From assembly GCA_003646715.1 (NCBI GenBank), contig QMLL01000060.1:1-8147 (forward strand): a DNA stretch of 8,147 bases, in the 5' to 3' direction. The notes beneath the pieces were generated by a model that was not told the DNA's origin, ran no database searches, and worked only from the letters and a program-made list of their open reading frames with translations. The position numbers were made by a program, and so were the translations under genes. Source of the stretch: Deltaproteobacteria bacterium. Lineage in GTDB: Bacteria > Desulfobacterota > Syntrophobacteria > B119-G9. Positions 1-7,137 of this stretch are shown here, piece after piece; position 1 is the first letter of the stretch; each line of letters opens with the position of its first letter.

Positions 1-249
1 CAAACCTCTTGTGATGATTGCAACCGTCATAACAACAAGGAGAGACACAAGTAACGGAGGGAACACAAAGCTCATGATATACCAGATTCTCCCAAGAATG
101 AACCCTATCAAAAGGCCAACCAGTGGAAACCAAGCCATGGACTCAGCTACGGTTTTCGCTTTTATTTCAATCTTTGATGGTAGCCTTAAAATTGTAAGGA
201 GTTGAAGAGCAACGGGGAAAGTTTTTAGTATGGCAAACCTTCTATTCAA
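1..249 (-). CDS. cobS: Adenosylcobinamide-GDP ribazoletransferase (cobalamin synthase), N-terminal part, cut by the left window edge
   Basis: CobS is the membrane enzyme that joins adenosylcobinamide-GDP to alpha-ribazole (or its phosphate) at the end of cobalamin assembly. Only the first 83 codons are visible. They match the family start: a short basic N-terminus, then VALQLLTILRLPS (residues 13-25), the signature MAWFPLVGLLIGFILG (38-53), and a second hydrophobic stretch (about 62-80) ending in TRGL, just where the family's catalytic LDGLAD-type motif would follow outside the window. I infer a TTG start at 249-247: an in-frame TAG lies at 261-259, no ATG or GTG is available before residue 38, and AGGAA at 260-256 stands 6 nt upstream. 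It begins 36 nt after the TRAP permease stop, so it is probably co-transcribed with it. There is no room for a cobalamin riboswitch directly upstream. Family assignment is confident; the start is likely. Confidence 0.87.
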   Translation of the reverse strand, partial: MNRRFAILKTFPVALQLLTILRLPSKIEIKAKTVAESMAWFPLVGLLIGFILGRIWYIMSFVFPPLLVSLLVVMTVAIITRGL

Positions 250-285
250 CGCAATTTCCTAATATCTTTCAGTCACGAACCCTTC

Positions 286-2361
286 TTAAGCAGGAGTCAA
301 ATTTCCGGCTTCTTCCCCGGCTCTTAATCTAATCTTTTGCATGAATACAGCAAGTGCATAAATCAGCAGGCCAAGAATGTAGAAGAAATACTTTTTGTCT
401 GAATGTATTCCAAAAAAGCCAGCAATGGCACCGGGATGAAATAGCACGAAAGCTGTTGCAAGGAAAAACGGGATCTCATACCACTTGTTTCTCGTTATGC
501 ACCAGTTCTGCGCAAAACATTCAAAGGACGACATGCCTATGAGAGCCATAACAAATATTAACATCCCCTTTGACCAGCTGTTGATACCATTTAAAATTAA
601 TTCTGGATTAAATACAAACATAAACGCAATACACGACGTTCGGATATCGTACTTGAAACCCTGGATACCAGTAGGCACAGGTTCAGACATGGCAATTGCT
701 GAAGCTGCGTACGCCGCGAGTCCAACCGGAGGAGTATCATCGGCAAGGATTCCGAAATAAAAACAGAACAGGTGAGCAGCCATAATCGGTATGATAAAAC
801 CGAGGTTTCCACCAACTTCGACGATCACGGGAGCAGTCAAAGAAGCCATAACAATATAAGTGGCTGTGGTGGGCAGCCCCATACCGATGATAAGACTTGC
901 TGTAGCAGTGATGAAAAGAAGCAGAAAAATATTTCCATGTGAAAGGTATTCAACAACCTCTGATATCATCCCACCAATACCCATGTCCACAACGCCAACG
1001 ATTATACCTGCTGAAGCACAGGCAAGACCCACGGAAAGCATGTTCTTGGATCCTTTTATAAGACCTTCTATAATCAGTTTTATGGCTTCATAAAAGGCAG
1101 AAAACAAATTCTTTCTGGCAATGATGGCTTTCCGTATTTCCTGATAGAAAATGATTGCAAACAACAAAATTATAGTTCTAAAAGCAGCCGTTACAGGGGT
1201 GTGCCTCAAGTAAACCAATTCATTAAGTAGCACTAGTAATGGGATCAGGTAATGTATTCCATTTTTTAACACTTCTTTAAATTTTGGGAGATCTTCTGGG
1301 GGTAGCCCTTTTATGCCAAGCTTTGATGCTTCGAGGTGCGTGATGCAGAAGAGACCAAAATAAGACGCGAAAGCCGGAATGGCTGCTGCTTTAACCACTG
1401 TTAGGTAAGGTACGTTCACATACTCAGCTATGATGAATGCGGCGGCCCCCATGATGGGCGGCATAATTTGTCCGTCGGTGCTTGCTGCAACTTCCACGGC
1501 GGCGGCTTTCTTTGGCGGATAACCGATCTTCTTCATCAGTGGAATTGTAAAAGGTCCCGTGGTTACAATATTTGCAATGCTGGATCCTGACACAAGTCCA
1601 GTAGCCGCACTGGCAACCACCGCTGCCTTGGCAGCCCCACCCTTGAATCTTCCAAGTATGGATAGTGCCAGATTAGTAAAGAATTCTCCCGCGCCGGCTT
1701 TATCTAGCAATGCACCCATCAATACAAACAGGTATACAATAGATGATGAAACACCCAGCGGGATACCGTAGATACCCTCTGTGGACAGACATATAGTACT
1801 CAAATACTTTCTCAGGGATACCCCTTTAAAAGCAATAACATCCGGCATATACGGACCAAAAAACGCATAAATGGTGAATATCACTGCTATTACAGATAGA
1901 GCAGGACCGATAACTCGCCTTGTAGCTTCCAGCAGCAGGATGACCAGGATTGTGCCCATTATCACGTCACGAGTATTGGGAATCCCCATGCGCATAGCTA
2001 TTCCGTTATAGTCCAGGGCCAGGTAAAGAGCCGCCAGACCACCGGCTATTGCAAACAAATAATCGATGAAGGGGATGCGATCTCTAACTGCAAGATACCC
2101 GAGGAATTTTCTTTTCCGTCGAAGGCACGGAAAAAGCAGATACAATAACACCATGGCAAAGGTTAAATGTATTGCCCTTTCCCGGGTGCTATCTATGACA
2201 AGAACACTGGGTAGTGCAAGTTGATACAGGGCCCATAAAACTGCCACCGTCCCGACGATATACCTTTCGTGGGTCCTGAGTTCCCTTATATCACCGGTTT
2301 CGGCCTTAATAAGTTCTTCTGCGGACTCTGCCTTCTTTGCACCAATTTTTTCTAAAACCAA
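286..2361 (-). CDS. TRAP transporter fused permease (4TM/12TM, DctQ-DctM fusion type)
   Basis: This 691-residue inner-membrane protein combines the small (DctQ-like) and large (DctM-like) TRAP permease subunits, which import solutes using an ion gradient. Membrane segments begin around residues 34-54, 63-80, 98-117 and 134-166; the DctM-like part runs from about 200 to 570. Family hallmarks are GSSIANIVTTGPFTIPLMKK (259-278), the STDGQIMPPIMGAAAF block (294-309), IIGMGLPTTATYIV (491-504) and GILADDTPPVGLAAYAAS (537-554). A hydrophobic tail with about three more segments (575-676) is usual for the fused family. The start is TTG at 2361 with GAGG at 2371-2368 and a 6-nt spacer. It begins 43 nt after the M18 gene and lies 36 nt before cobS. 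Fused permeases normally work with a TAXI-type periplasmic or lipoprotein receptor; none is encoded in the window. The substrate cannot be told from sequence. Confidence 0.93.
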   Translation of the reverse strand: MVLEKIGAKKAESAEELIKAETGDIRELRTHERYIVGTVAVLWALYQLALPSVLVIDSTRERAIHLTFAMVLLYLLFPCLRRKRKFLGYLAVRDRIPFIDYLFAIAGGLAALYLALDYNGIAMRMGIPNTRDVIMGTILVILLLEATRRVIGPALSVIAVIFTIYAFFGPYMPDVIAFKGVSLRKYLSTICLSTEGIYGIPLGVSSSIVYLFVLMGALLDKAGAGEFFTNLALSILGRFKGGAAKAAVVASAATGLVSGSSIANIVTTGPFTIPLMKKIGYPPKKAAAVEVAASTDGQIMPPIMGAAAFIIAEYVNVPYLTVVKAAAIPAFASYFGLFCITHLEASKLGIKGLPPEDLPKFKEVLKNGIHYLIPLLVLLNELVYLRHTPVTAAFRTIILLFAIIFYQEIRKAIIARKNLFSAFYEAIKLIIEGLIKGSKNMLSVGLACASAGIIVGVVDMGIGGMISEVVEYLSHGNIFLLLFITATASLIIGMGLPTTATYIVMASLTAPVIVEVGGNLGFIIPIMAAHLFCFYFGILADDTPPVGLAAYAASAIAMSEPVPTGIQGFKYDIRTSCIAFMFVFNPELILNGINSWSKGMLIFVMALIGMSSFECFAQNWCITRNKWYEIPFFLATAFVLFHPGAIAGFFGIHSDKKYFFYILGLLIYALAVFMQKIRLRAGEEAGNLTPA

Positions 2362-2389
2362 TGTTCACCTCGCTTTACTTTTTTGCGTT

Positions 2390-2406
2390 GTGAAATTAAT
2401 TCCCCT
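2390..2406 (-). repeat. 17-nt inverted repeat, copy at the 3' end of the M18 gene
   Basis: On the minus strand this copy reads AGGGGAATTAATTTCAC and starts inside the TAG stop of the M18 gene. The identical 17 nt occur on the plus strand at 6101-6117, over the uppP stop codon. The core AATTAATT is palindromic, so the element is quasi-palindromic. Its function is unknown. Confidence 0.6.
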
Positions 2407-3838
2407 AACTATCTCCTTTCCAGAACACCTTGAAGGCTTTTTTCGTCATGTACAGATCTGCCTTGCTCGCAATTTCAAAGGGAGAATGCATGGAAAGAAG
2501 CGGGGTACCACAATCCACTATATTCATCCCGTACGAAGCAAGAAACTTCGCAATTGTTCCACCGCCTCCTTCATCAATCTTCCCCAGTTCACCAGTTTGC
2601 CATACAACATTATTTCTGTTAAACAGCCGTCTCAACCAGGCCAGATATTCAGCGTGAGCATCACTTGAATGGTATTTGCCACCTGATCCGGTAAACTTAG
2701 TCACGCAAATCCCGTATCCTATCCTGGCTGCGTTTCGCTTTTCATGCACTTCCTGATAATCAGGATCCAGCGCCCCGTTTACATCGGCGCTAATAGCCCG
2801 GGAATTTGCAAGAACTTCCAGAATATTTGACACGTTAGCTTCCTTCCCCTGCAGTTCCAGGATATTGCTAATAACCAGTTCAAAAAACCTGGACTTGGCT
2901 CCGGTACTTCCTTCGCTTCCTATCTCCTCCTTGTCATAGAAACACGCCAGTGCTGTTCTCTGAACTTCCTCAAGCTCCATAATTGCTTCCAGAGAGGTAT
3001 AAACACTGGACCTGTCATCATGACCATAAGCGCCCACAAGACTCCTGTCAAAACCCAGGTCTTTAGCTTTCCCGGCAGGAACAACTTCAAGCTCAGCACT
3101 GGAAAAATCTTCTTCTGTCATTCCGTATTTTTCGTTTAAGTAATTAATGATGGCCAGCTTGAACCTCTCTTTCACCTTTGAATCACCGAGAGGAATACTG
3201 CCAACCAGCAGATTCAGCTTTTCACCCTCGAAAGCCTCACTAACCTTTTTCTCACCCTGAATTTTTCTGGCAAGGTGAGGCAACAAGTCTGCAATGGTGA
3301 AAACAGGGTCGCTCTCGTCTTCTCCTATTCTGAACTCAAGCTCGGTACCATCCTGCAATATTACTTTCCCGTGCAGGGCCAAAGGTCTAGCAAGCCATTG
3401 ATATTTTTTTATTCCACCGTAATAATGAGTCTTCAAAAAGACCAGATCAACTTCTTCATACAGCGGGTTTTGCTTGAGGTCCAATCGAGGAGAATCATGA
3501 TGCGACGCTATTATAGCCAGCCCGTCTAGAACATCATTATTCCCCATTACAGCAAGATAAACTGTTTTATCCTGATGGACCCAGTATACTTTCCTTGATC
3601 CCTTTTCCCTGGCTTCTTTCCACGGAACAAATCCTTTCTCTTTCGCCAAGGACACGATGCTTTTTACACATTCCCTCTCGGTTTTGCTCTGATCAAGAAA
3701 ACTCTTATATCTTTCAGCAAACGAAAAAATAGCATCCTTTTCTTCTGTTGAAACACAATCCCATACAAGTTTTCGTTCCCAGAAAAGCTTTTCCGTAAGC
3801 TGTTCAAAATCTTTTCTAGGAGAACTTTTCTTCGCCAT
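2405..3838 (-). CDS. M18 family zinc aminopeptidase
   Basis: This is a cytosolic, two-metal exopeptidase that removes N-terminal amino acids from peptides, of the aspartyl aminopeptidase/aminopeptidase I family. At 477 residues it has the usual family length. By alignment to family motifs from memory, the metal and catalytic residues are all present: His113 in ASHHDSPRLD, Asp274 in YGHDDRSS, Glu304 and Glu305 in YDKEEIGSEGSTGA, Asp352 in ISADVNGALDPDY and His451 in LLSMHSPFEIASKAD. FTGSGGKYHSSDAHAEY (382-398) matches the bacterial subgroup containing clostridial and Thermotoga M18 proteins, whose specificity may differ from the aspartyl-specific eukaryotic enzymes. The ATG at 3838 is preceded by GAGAGGTGA with an 8-nt spacer. 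It sits 50 nt after ilvE and 43 nt before the TRAP permease. No signal peptide is visible. Family assignment is firm; the preferred residue is not known. Confidence 0.94.
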   Translation of the reverse strand: MAKKSSPRKDFEQLTEKLFWERKLVWDCVSTEEKDAIFSFAERYKSFLDQSKTERECVKSIVSLAKEKGFVPWKEAREKGSRKVYWVHQDKTVYLAVMGNNDVLDGLAIIASHHDSPRLDLKQNPLYEEVDLVFLKTHYYGGIKKYQWLARPLALHGKVILQDGTELEFRIGEDESDPVFTIADLLPHLARKIQGEKKVSEAFEGEKLNLLVGSIPLGDSKVKERFKLAIINYLNEKYGMTEEDFSSAELEVVPAGKAKDLGFDRSLVGAYGHDDRSSVYTSLEAIMELEEVQRTALACFYDKEEIGSEGSTGAKSRFFELVISNILELQGKEANVSNILEVLANSRAISADVNGALDPDYQEVHEKRNAARIGYGICVTKFTGSGGKYHSSDAHAEYLAWLRRLFNRNNVVWQTGELGKIDEGGGGTIAKFLASYGMNIVDCGTPLLSMHSPFEIASKADLYMTKKAFKVFWKGDS

Positions 3839-3888
3839 AATCTATTTCACCTCTCAACTTGATTTTCGCTGTCAGACAAAACACCACG

Positions 3889-4809
3889 CTACTCCACATA
3901 ACTCAGCCAGTGCTTGTATTTTTCCACTTCTCCTTTGACAACCCCGAAAAATATTTCCTGCAATTTCTTGGTAACGGGTCCGGGAGAACCAGAGCCGATT
4001 ATTCTGTCATCAATTTCCCTGATCGGTGTTATTTCGGCTGCCGTACCCGTGAAAAACACCTCATCTGCAATATAGAGCTCATCACGGCTGAAGCGTTTCT
4101 CTTCAACTTCAAAGCCCTCATCCTTAGCAATGGCGATCACCGAGTCTCTGGTAATTCCACCCAGTATCGAGGTAAGCGGAGGAGTCTTTATTCTATTATC
4201 TCTAACTATAAAGATATTTTCACCGGTTCCTTCGGCCACGTAACCTTCCGGGTCGAGCATTATGGCCTCGTCGTATCCTGCCCGGGTAACTTCCAGTTTG
4301 GCCAGCGTGGAATTAACGTAGTTTCCAGCCGTTTTCGTTTTGGTCATCATTATATTCACGTGATGTCTCGTAAACGATGATATTTTTGCACGAATACCCT
4401 TGAGCAAGCCTTCTTCGCCAAGGTAAGCTCCCCATTTCCAGGTTATAATAGCCGTATGAATGGGATTATCCTGAGGGTGCAAACCCATGGCCCCCTCTCC
4501 TATGAAAGCAATCGGCCTTATGTAGGCTTCGTCCTGACCGTTAGCTTTCAAAGTATCTATAATTGCCTGAAAAATCTCATCCTGGCTGTAAGGTATTTTC
4601 ATCAACAGGGCGTGGGCAGAATCAAAAAGTCTTCTCACGTGTTCCTTGAGTCTGAAAACAGCTGAAGTTCCCTCTGTACACCTGTAACACCTTATTCCTT
4701 CAAATACCGACATTCCATAGTGGAGCGAATGAGTTAACACGTGCAATTGAGCTTCGTCCCACGGTATCAAATTCCCATCCATCCAGATCTTGTCTGCTTT
4801 TTCAACCAT
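3889..4809 (-). CDS. ilvE: Branched-chain amino acid aminotransferase (fold-type IV PLP enzyme)
   Basis: The enzyme reversibly transfers the amino group between leucine, isoleucine or valine and 2-oxoglutarate, in the cytosol. It serves as the last step of branched-chain synthesis or the first of their breakdown. The 306 residues match the usual length. HSLHYGMSVFEGIR (27-40) is the N-terminal family motif. The PLP-binding lysine is Lys159 in TKTAGNYVNS, and Glu193 in VAEGTGENIF matches the glutamate that contacts the pyridine nitrogen. SILGGITRDSVIAIA (214-228) and EVFFTGTAAEITPI (250-263) form the phosphate-binding end of the site. The FEGIR and TGTAAEITP motifs favour a branched-chain enzyme over D-amino-acid aminotransferase or aminodeoxychorismate lyase. 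The start is ATG at 4809, with a perfect AAGGAGGT and a 5-nt spacer. It lies 54 nt after mtnA and 50 nt before the M18 gene. Confidence 0.95.
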   Translation of the reverse strand: MVEKADKIWMDGNLIPWDEAQLHVLTHSLHYGMSVFEGIRCYRCTEGTSAVFRLKEHVRRLFDSAHALLMKIPYSQDEIFQAIIDTLKANGQDEAYIRPIAFIGEGAMGLHPQDNPIHTAIITWKWGAYLGEEGLLKGIRAKISSFTRHHVNIMMTKTKTAGNYVNSTLAKLEVTRAGYDEAIMLDPEGYVAEGTGENIFIVRDNRIKTPPLTSILGGITRDSVIAIAKDEGFEVEEKRFSRDELYIADEVFFTGTAAEITPIREIDDRIIGSGSPGPVTKKLQEIFFGVVKGEVEKYKHWLSYVE

Positions 4810-4863
4810 CTAGTACCTCCTTGAGTGAGAAAATCAGAAACATCTCCTTCGTCATACCGACAA

Positions 4864-5913
4864 TCAATGCTTTATTAACAACTGTCTCAAAGACCTGCTC
4901 AGTGGTCTTCTAGCTATCCCATTCTCCGTTACAATTCCGGTGATATATTTACTCGGCGTTATATCAAAAGCTGGATTATAAGCATTAACACCATCCGGAG
5001 CTATCTTCTTCCCGTTCACATGCGTTACTTCTCTTGGATCTCGAATTTCTATTGGTATCTCTAGTCCTTTTTTAATAGTAGGATCAAAAGTCGACAGCGG
5101 TGCTGCCACATAGAAGGGAATACCGTTTTCTTTAGCGAGCACAGCGAGAGAATACGTACCTACTTTATTTGCCGTATCACCATTTGTGGCGATTCTGTCT
5201 GCACCCACTATGACTAGATTAATAATTTTACTTTCCATCAGATAACCGGCAGCGTTATCGGTTATAAGTGTCATGGGAACATTGTCATTAAGCAATTCCC
5301 ACACTGTCAATCGACCACCCTGCAGCAAAGGTCTTGTCTCACACACATAAACGTGGATTCGCTTACCCTTTCTCCATGCAGTCCTGATTATCCCCAGTGC
5401 AGTACCGCTTCCGCCAGTGGCTAAGGTCCCCGTGTTACAGTAGGTTAACACATTCATTCCGTCTTCAATGACTACTTCACCATGTTTTCCTATTGCCGCA
5501 TCCAGCACTATGTTTTCTTCCCTTATTTTTTCCGAAACCTCCCAGAGGCTCTTTTTCAAGAACTCAATATCCGCCTCAGGATTTTCAATAATAACAGCCC
5601 GCATCCGCTCAATGGCCCAGAGAAGATTTACTGCAGTGGGACGCGCAGTACTGGCAGTTTTACAGAGCTTATCAAACTTCCGGACAAACTCACCAATGTT
5701 TTTTGCTTGCAACCTCTGGGCTTCAAGGGCAAGCCCCATGGCTATGGCGAGTCCAATGGCAGGAGCCCCCCGGATAGCGAGCTTTTTGATAGCATTGATC
5801 ACCTGTCTAATATTCTTGCAGGAGATATACTGTTCTTTCCTTGGTAGCTTTCGCTGATCCAGTATCAAAATCTCATCTCTGTCCTTCCAGAATATAGGGG
5901 GCTTAACAGGCAT
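4864..5913 (-). CDS. mtnA: S-methyl-5-thioribose-1-phosphate isomerase
   Basis: MtnA converts the aldose methylthioribose-1-phosphate to methylthioribulose-1-phosphate in methionine salvage; it also acts on 5-deoxyribose-1-phosphate in the related shunt of some bacteria. It belongs to the eIF2B-like superfamily. Family motifs are IRGAPAIG (47-54), CNTGTLATGGSGTALG with catalytic Cys159, and IVGADRIATNGDTANKVGTY with catalytic Asp239; VAAPLSTFD follows near 270-277. Having both Cys and Asp fits MtnA and argues against eIF2B regulatory subunits. I chose ATG 5913 (349 residues) because GGAG at 5924-5921 stands 7 nt upstream. A GTG at 5934 would add seven residues but has no ribosome binding site. 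It appears to be the first gene of the five-gene run, with a 200-nt gap upstream. No other salvage gene (mtnK, mtnN, mtnB, mtnP) is in view. Confidence 0.95.
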   Translation of the reverse strand: MPVKPPIFWKDRDEILILDQRKLPRKEQYISCKNIRQVINAIKKLAIRGAPAIGLAIAMGLALEAQRLQAKNIGEFVRKFDKLCKTASTARPTAVNLLWAIERMRAVIIENPEADIEFLKKSLWEVSEKIREENIVLDAAIGKHGEVVIEDGMNVLTYCNTGTLATGGSGTALGIIRTAWRKGKRIHVYVCETRPLLQGGRLTVWELLNDNVPMTLITDNAAGYLMESKIINLVIVGADRIATNGDTANKVGTYSLAVLAKENGIPFYVAAPLSTFDPTIKKGLEIPIEIRDPREVTHVNGKKIAPDGVNAYNPAFDITPSKYITGIVTENGIARRPLSRSLRQLLIKH

Positions 5914-6113
5914 TCCGCTTCTCCACAAACACACTAAAATCTTTTAATTACAACTTCCCCCCATCAACACAGTCACAGCCCAAAAGTTAAGTTAGAGGAT
6001 CACGCAGCGTCAACGTTCGCTTCTCGAACAGGGGGCAGAATCCACTTTGGCAGCAAGGTAGTCAAATTATGTCTTTTAAAAGGATGAGCAGGAAAAATCA
6101 AGGGGAATTAATT
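5914..6113 (-). other. Non-coding gap upstream of mtnA, probable promoter and leader region
   Basis: This 200-nt gap between the uppP stop and the mtnA start probably holds the promoter of the mtnA run. Two weak sigma-A-like pairs can be seen on the minus strand: TTGATT, 17 nt, TAAAAG near its start, and TTGACG, 17 nt, TTAACT about 40 nt beyond the hairpin described next; neither is convincing. A small hairpin GTTCG-agaag-CGAAC lies at 6029-6015, framed by GGAT at 6043-6040 and ATCC at 6000-5997. I see no intrinsic terminator for uppP here. I compared the gap with consensus sequences recalled for the SAM-I, T-box and cobalamin leaders and found no match, but a covariance-model search was not possible. 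Confidence 0.35.
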
Positions 6114-6117
6114 TCAC
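6101..6117 (+). repeat. 17-nt inverted repeat, copy at the 3' end of uppP
   Basis: On the plus strand this copy reads AGGGGAATTAATTTCAC and covers the uppP TGA stop (6116-6114 on the minus strand). It is the exact inverted partner of 2390-2406. The two copies bracket mtnA, ilvE and the M18 gene. Confidence 0.6.
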
Positions 6118-6956
6118 TTCAGGGGCAATGAGGGCTGGAAAAAGAAAGAATAGATTAGCACACTTGCGCCAAGTACCCAGCAATAATAGGAGAAATAGTG
6201 AAATGTACCTCTTTCAATTATGTTTAGCAGAATTTTCAGTGCTGCATAGCCTACCAGGAAAGCTGAGATAGTTCCCGACACGATAGCAATAGCACTGAAA
6301 GAAGAAGTCTCCCAGTGTCTTAGCTCCAGAAGTGTGGCACCAGCCACTGCCGGAATAAACAGCAAAAAAGAATATCTGGCAGCAAGTTCTCGATCCAGTC
6401 CCAGTAACAGAGCGGTAGAAATTGTTGTTCCCGACCTTGATATCCCGGGAGCGATGGCCAATCCCTGCACAAAACCAATTGTAAGCGCATCCCTGATTCT
6501 CATATTTTCAATGGTTCTTCCCACGGGCCTGTTAACATACTTCGTCATCCACAGGATGCTTCCTGTTATGAGGAAACAGATGCCCACAGCACGAATGGAC
6601 GAAAACAAATCAATAAAAAGCCTCTCGCCGAACAAGCCAATTATAATAGTAATAATACTTCCACAGATAATAAGTACAACCAGCCATATACTACCGGTTA
6701 CTTTTTCTCTGTGTTTTAATTGCTCCAGCGTTTGAGGCAACCTTGTGACAGATTTCAGGATATCAATGATGTCATTTCTGAATACAATTAATATTGCTAT
6801 CAGTGTCCCCGTATGAAGGCAAACATCCAGCACCAGCTCTGATTTCCCAAAACCCATGAGAATCTGGGTAACAGCCAGGTGTCCGGAACTGCTGACAGGT
6901 AAAAATTCCGTCAGACCCTGTATGACGCCAAGGATTATCGCGTGAATAATATCCAC
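6114..6956 (-). CDS. uppP: Undecaprenyl-diphosphatase (UppP/BacA)
   Basis: This integral membrane enzyme dephosphorylates undecaprenyl pyrophosphate to regenerate the lipid carrier for peptidoglycan and other wall polymers; extra copies give bacitracin resistance in other bacteria. The 280 residues match the family and contain about eight hydrophobic segments. The first signature, QGLTEFLPVSSSGHL (13-27), carries Glu17, Ser23 and His26, which align with the catalytic Glu21, Ser27 and His30 of the E. coli protein. The second signature, PGISRSGTTIS (170-180), carries the conserved Arg174. The start is GTG at 6956, with AGGAGA upstream and 8 nt from GGAG to the start codon. A terminator upstream (7077-7048) and the 200-nt gap downstream suggest it is transcribed by itself, although I could not pick a convincing promoter in the 91 nt before the start. 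Confidence 0.96.
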   Translation of the reverse strand: MDIIHAIILGVIQGLTEFLPVSSSGHLAVTQILMGFGKSELVLDVCLHTGTLIAILIVFRNDIIDILKSVTRLPQTLEQLKHREKVTGSIWLVVLIICGSIITIIIGLFGERLFIDLFSSIRAVGICFLITGSILWMTKYVNRPVGRTIENMRIRDALTIGFVQGLAIAPGISRSGTTISTALLLGLDRELAARYSFLLFIPAVAGATLLELRHWETSSFSAIAIVSGTISAFLVGYAALKILLNIIERGTFHYFSYYCWVLGASVLIYSFFFQPSLPLK

Positions 6957-7047
6957 GTAGATATCTCCTGATAAAATCTGTTGATTCCTGTTTGGGTAGC
7001 TTGCCGCTTACAAAACATACTTCAAATATCTTTAAACCAACATAAAC

Positions 7048-7077
7048 AAAAAAATGGCGAGTACATACAAACCCGCC
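7048..7077 (-). terminator. Intrinsic terminator after the zinc-ribbon gene
   Basis: On the minus strand GGCGGGT (7077-7071) pairs with ACTCGCC (7062-7056) to give a 7-bp stem with one G-T wobble and an 8-nt loop. One A and then seven consecutive T residues (7054-7048) follow. It lies 60 nt after the zinc-ribbon stop and 91 nt before the uppP start, so it separates the two transcription units. Confidence 0.8.
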
Positions 7078-7137
7078 TGCTTATGCCACGTTGCATTAAA
7101 CTATATGTTAGTACAAAAGTCTGCTATTGCCTAATCT

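Noticed and set aside
11..205. Plus-strand open frame of 64 codons at the left edge
   Set aside because: The opposite strand encodes the conserved N-terminus of CobS across the same bases.
3859..4380. Plus-strand open frame of 173 codons
   Set aside because: It lies antisense to ilvE, shows no recognisable domain, and is a shadow of the strongly supported minus-strand gene.
5914..5934. GTG start for mtnA at 5934, seven residues longer
   Set aside because: No ribosome binding site precedes it, while the ATG at 5913 has GGAG with a 7-nt spacer and gives the usual family N-terminus.
5935..6113. SAM-I, T-box or cobalamin riboswitch upstream of mtnA
   Set aside because: None of their conserved boxes can be read on the minus strand; isolated fragments such as GGGCTGTGACTG are not enough.
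6334..6735. Plus-strand open frame of 133 codons
   Set aside because: It is antisense to uppP, whose catalytic motifs fix the real frame, and has no domain or ribosome binding site of note.
6957..7137. Possible rnpB (RNase P RNA), which can follow the zinc-ribbon gene in Firmicutes
   Set aside because: The gap of 181 nt is too short for a complete rnpB and contains a terminator instead of the conserved RNase P core sequences.
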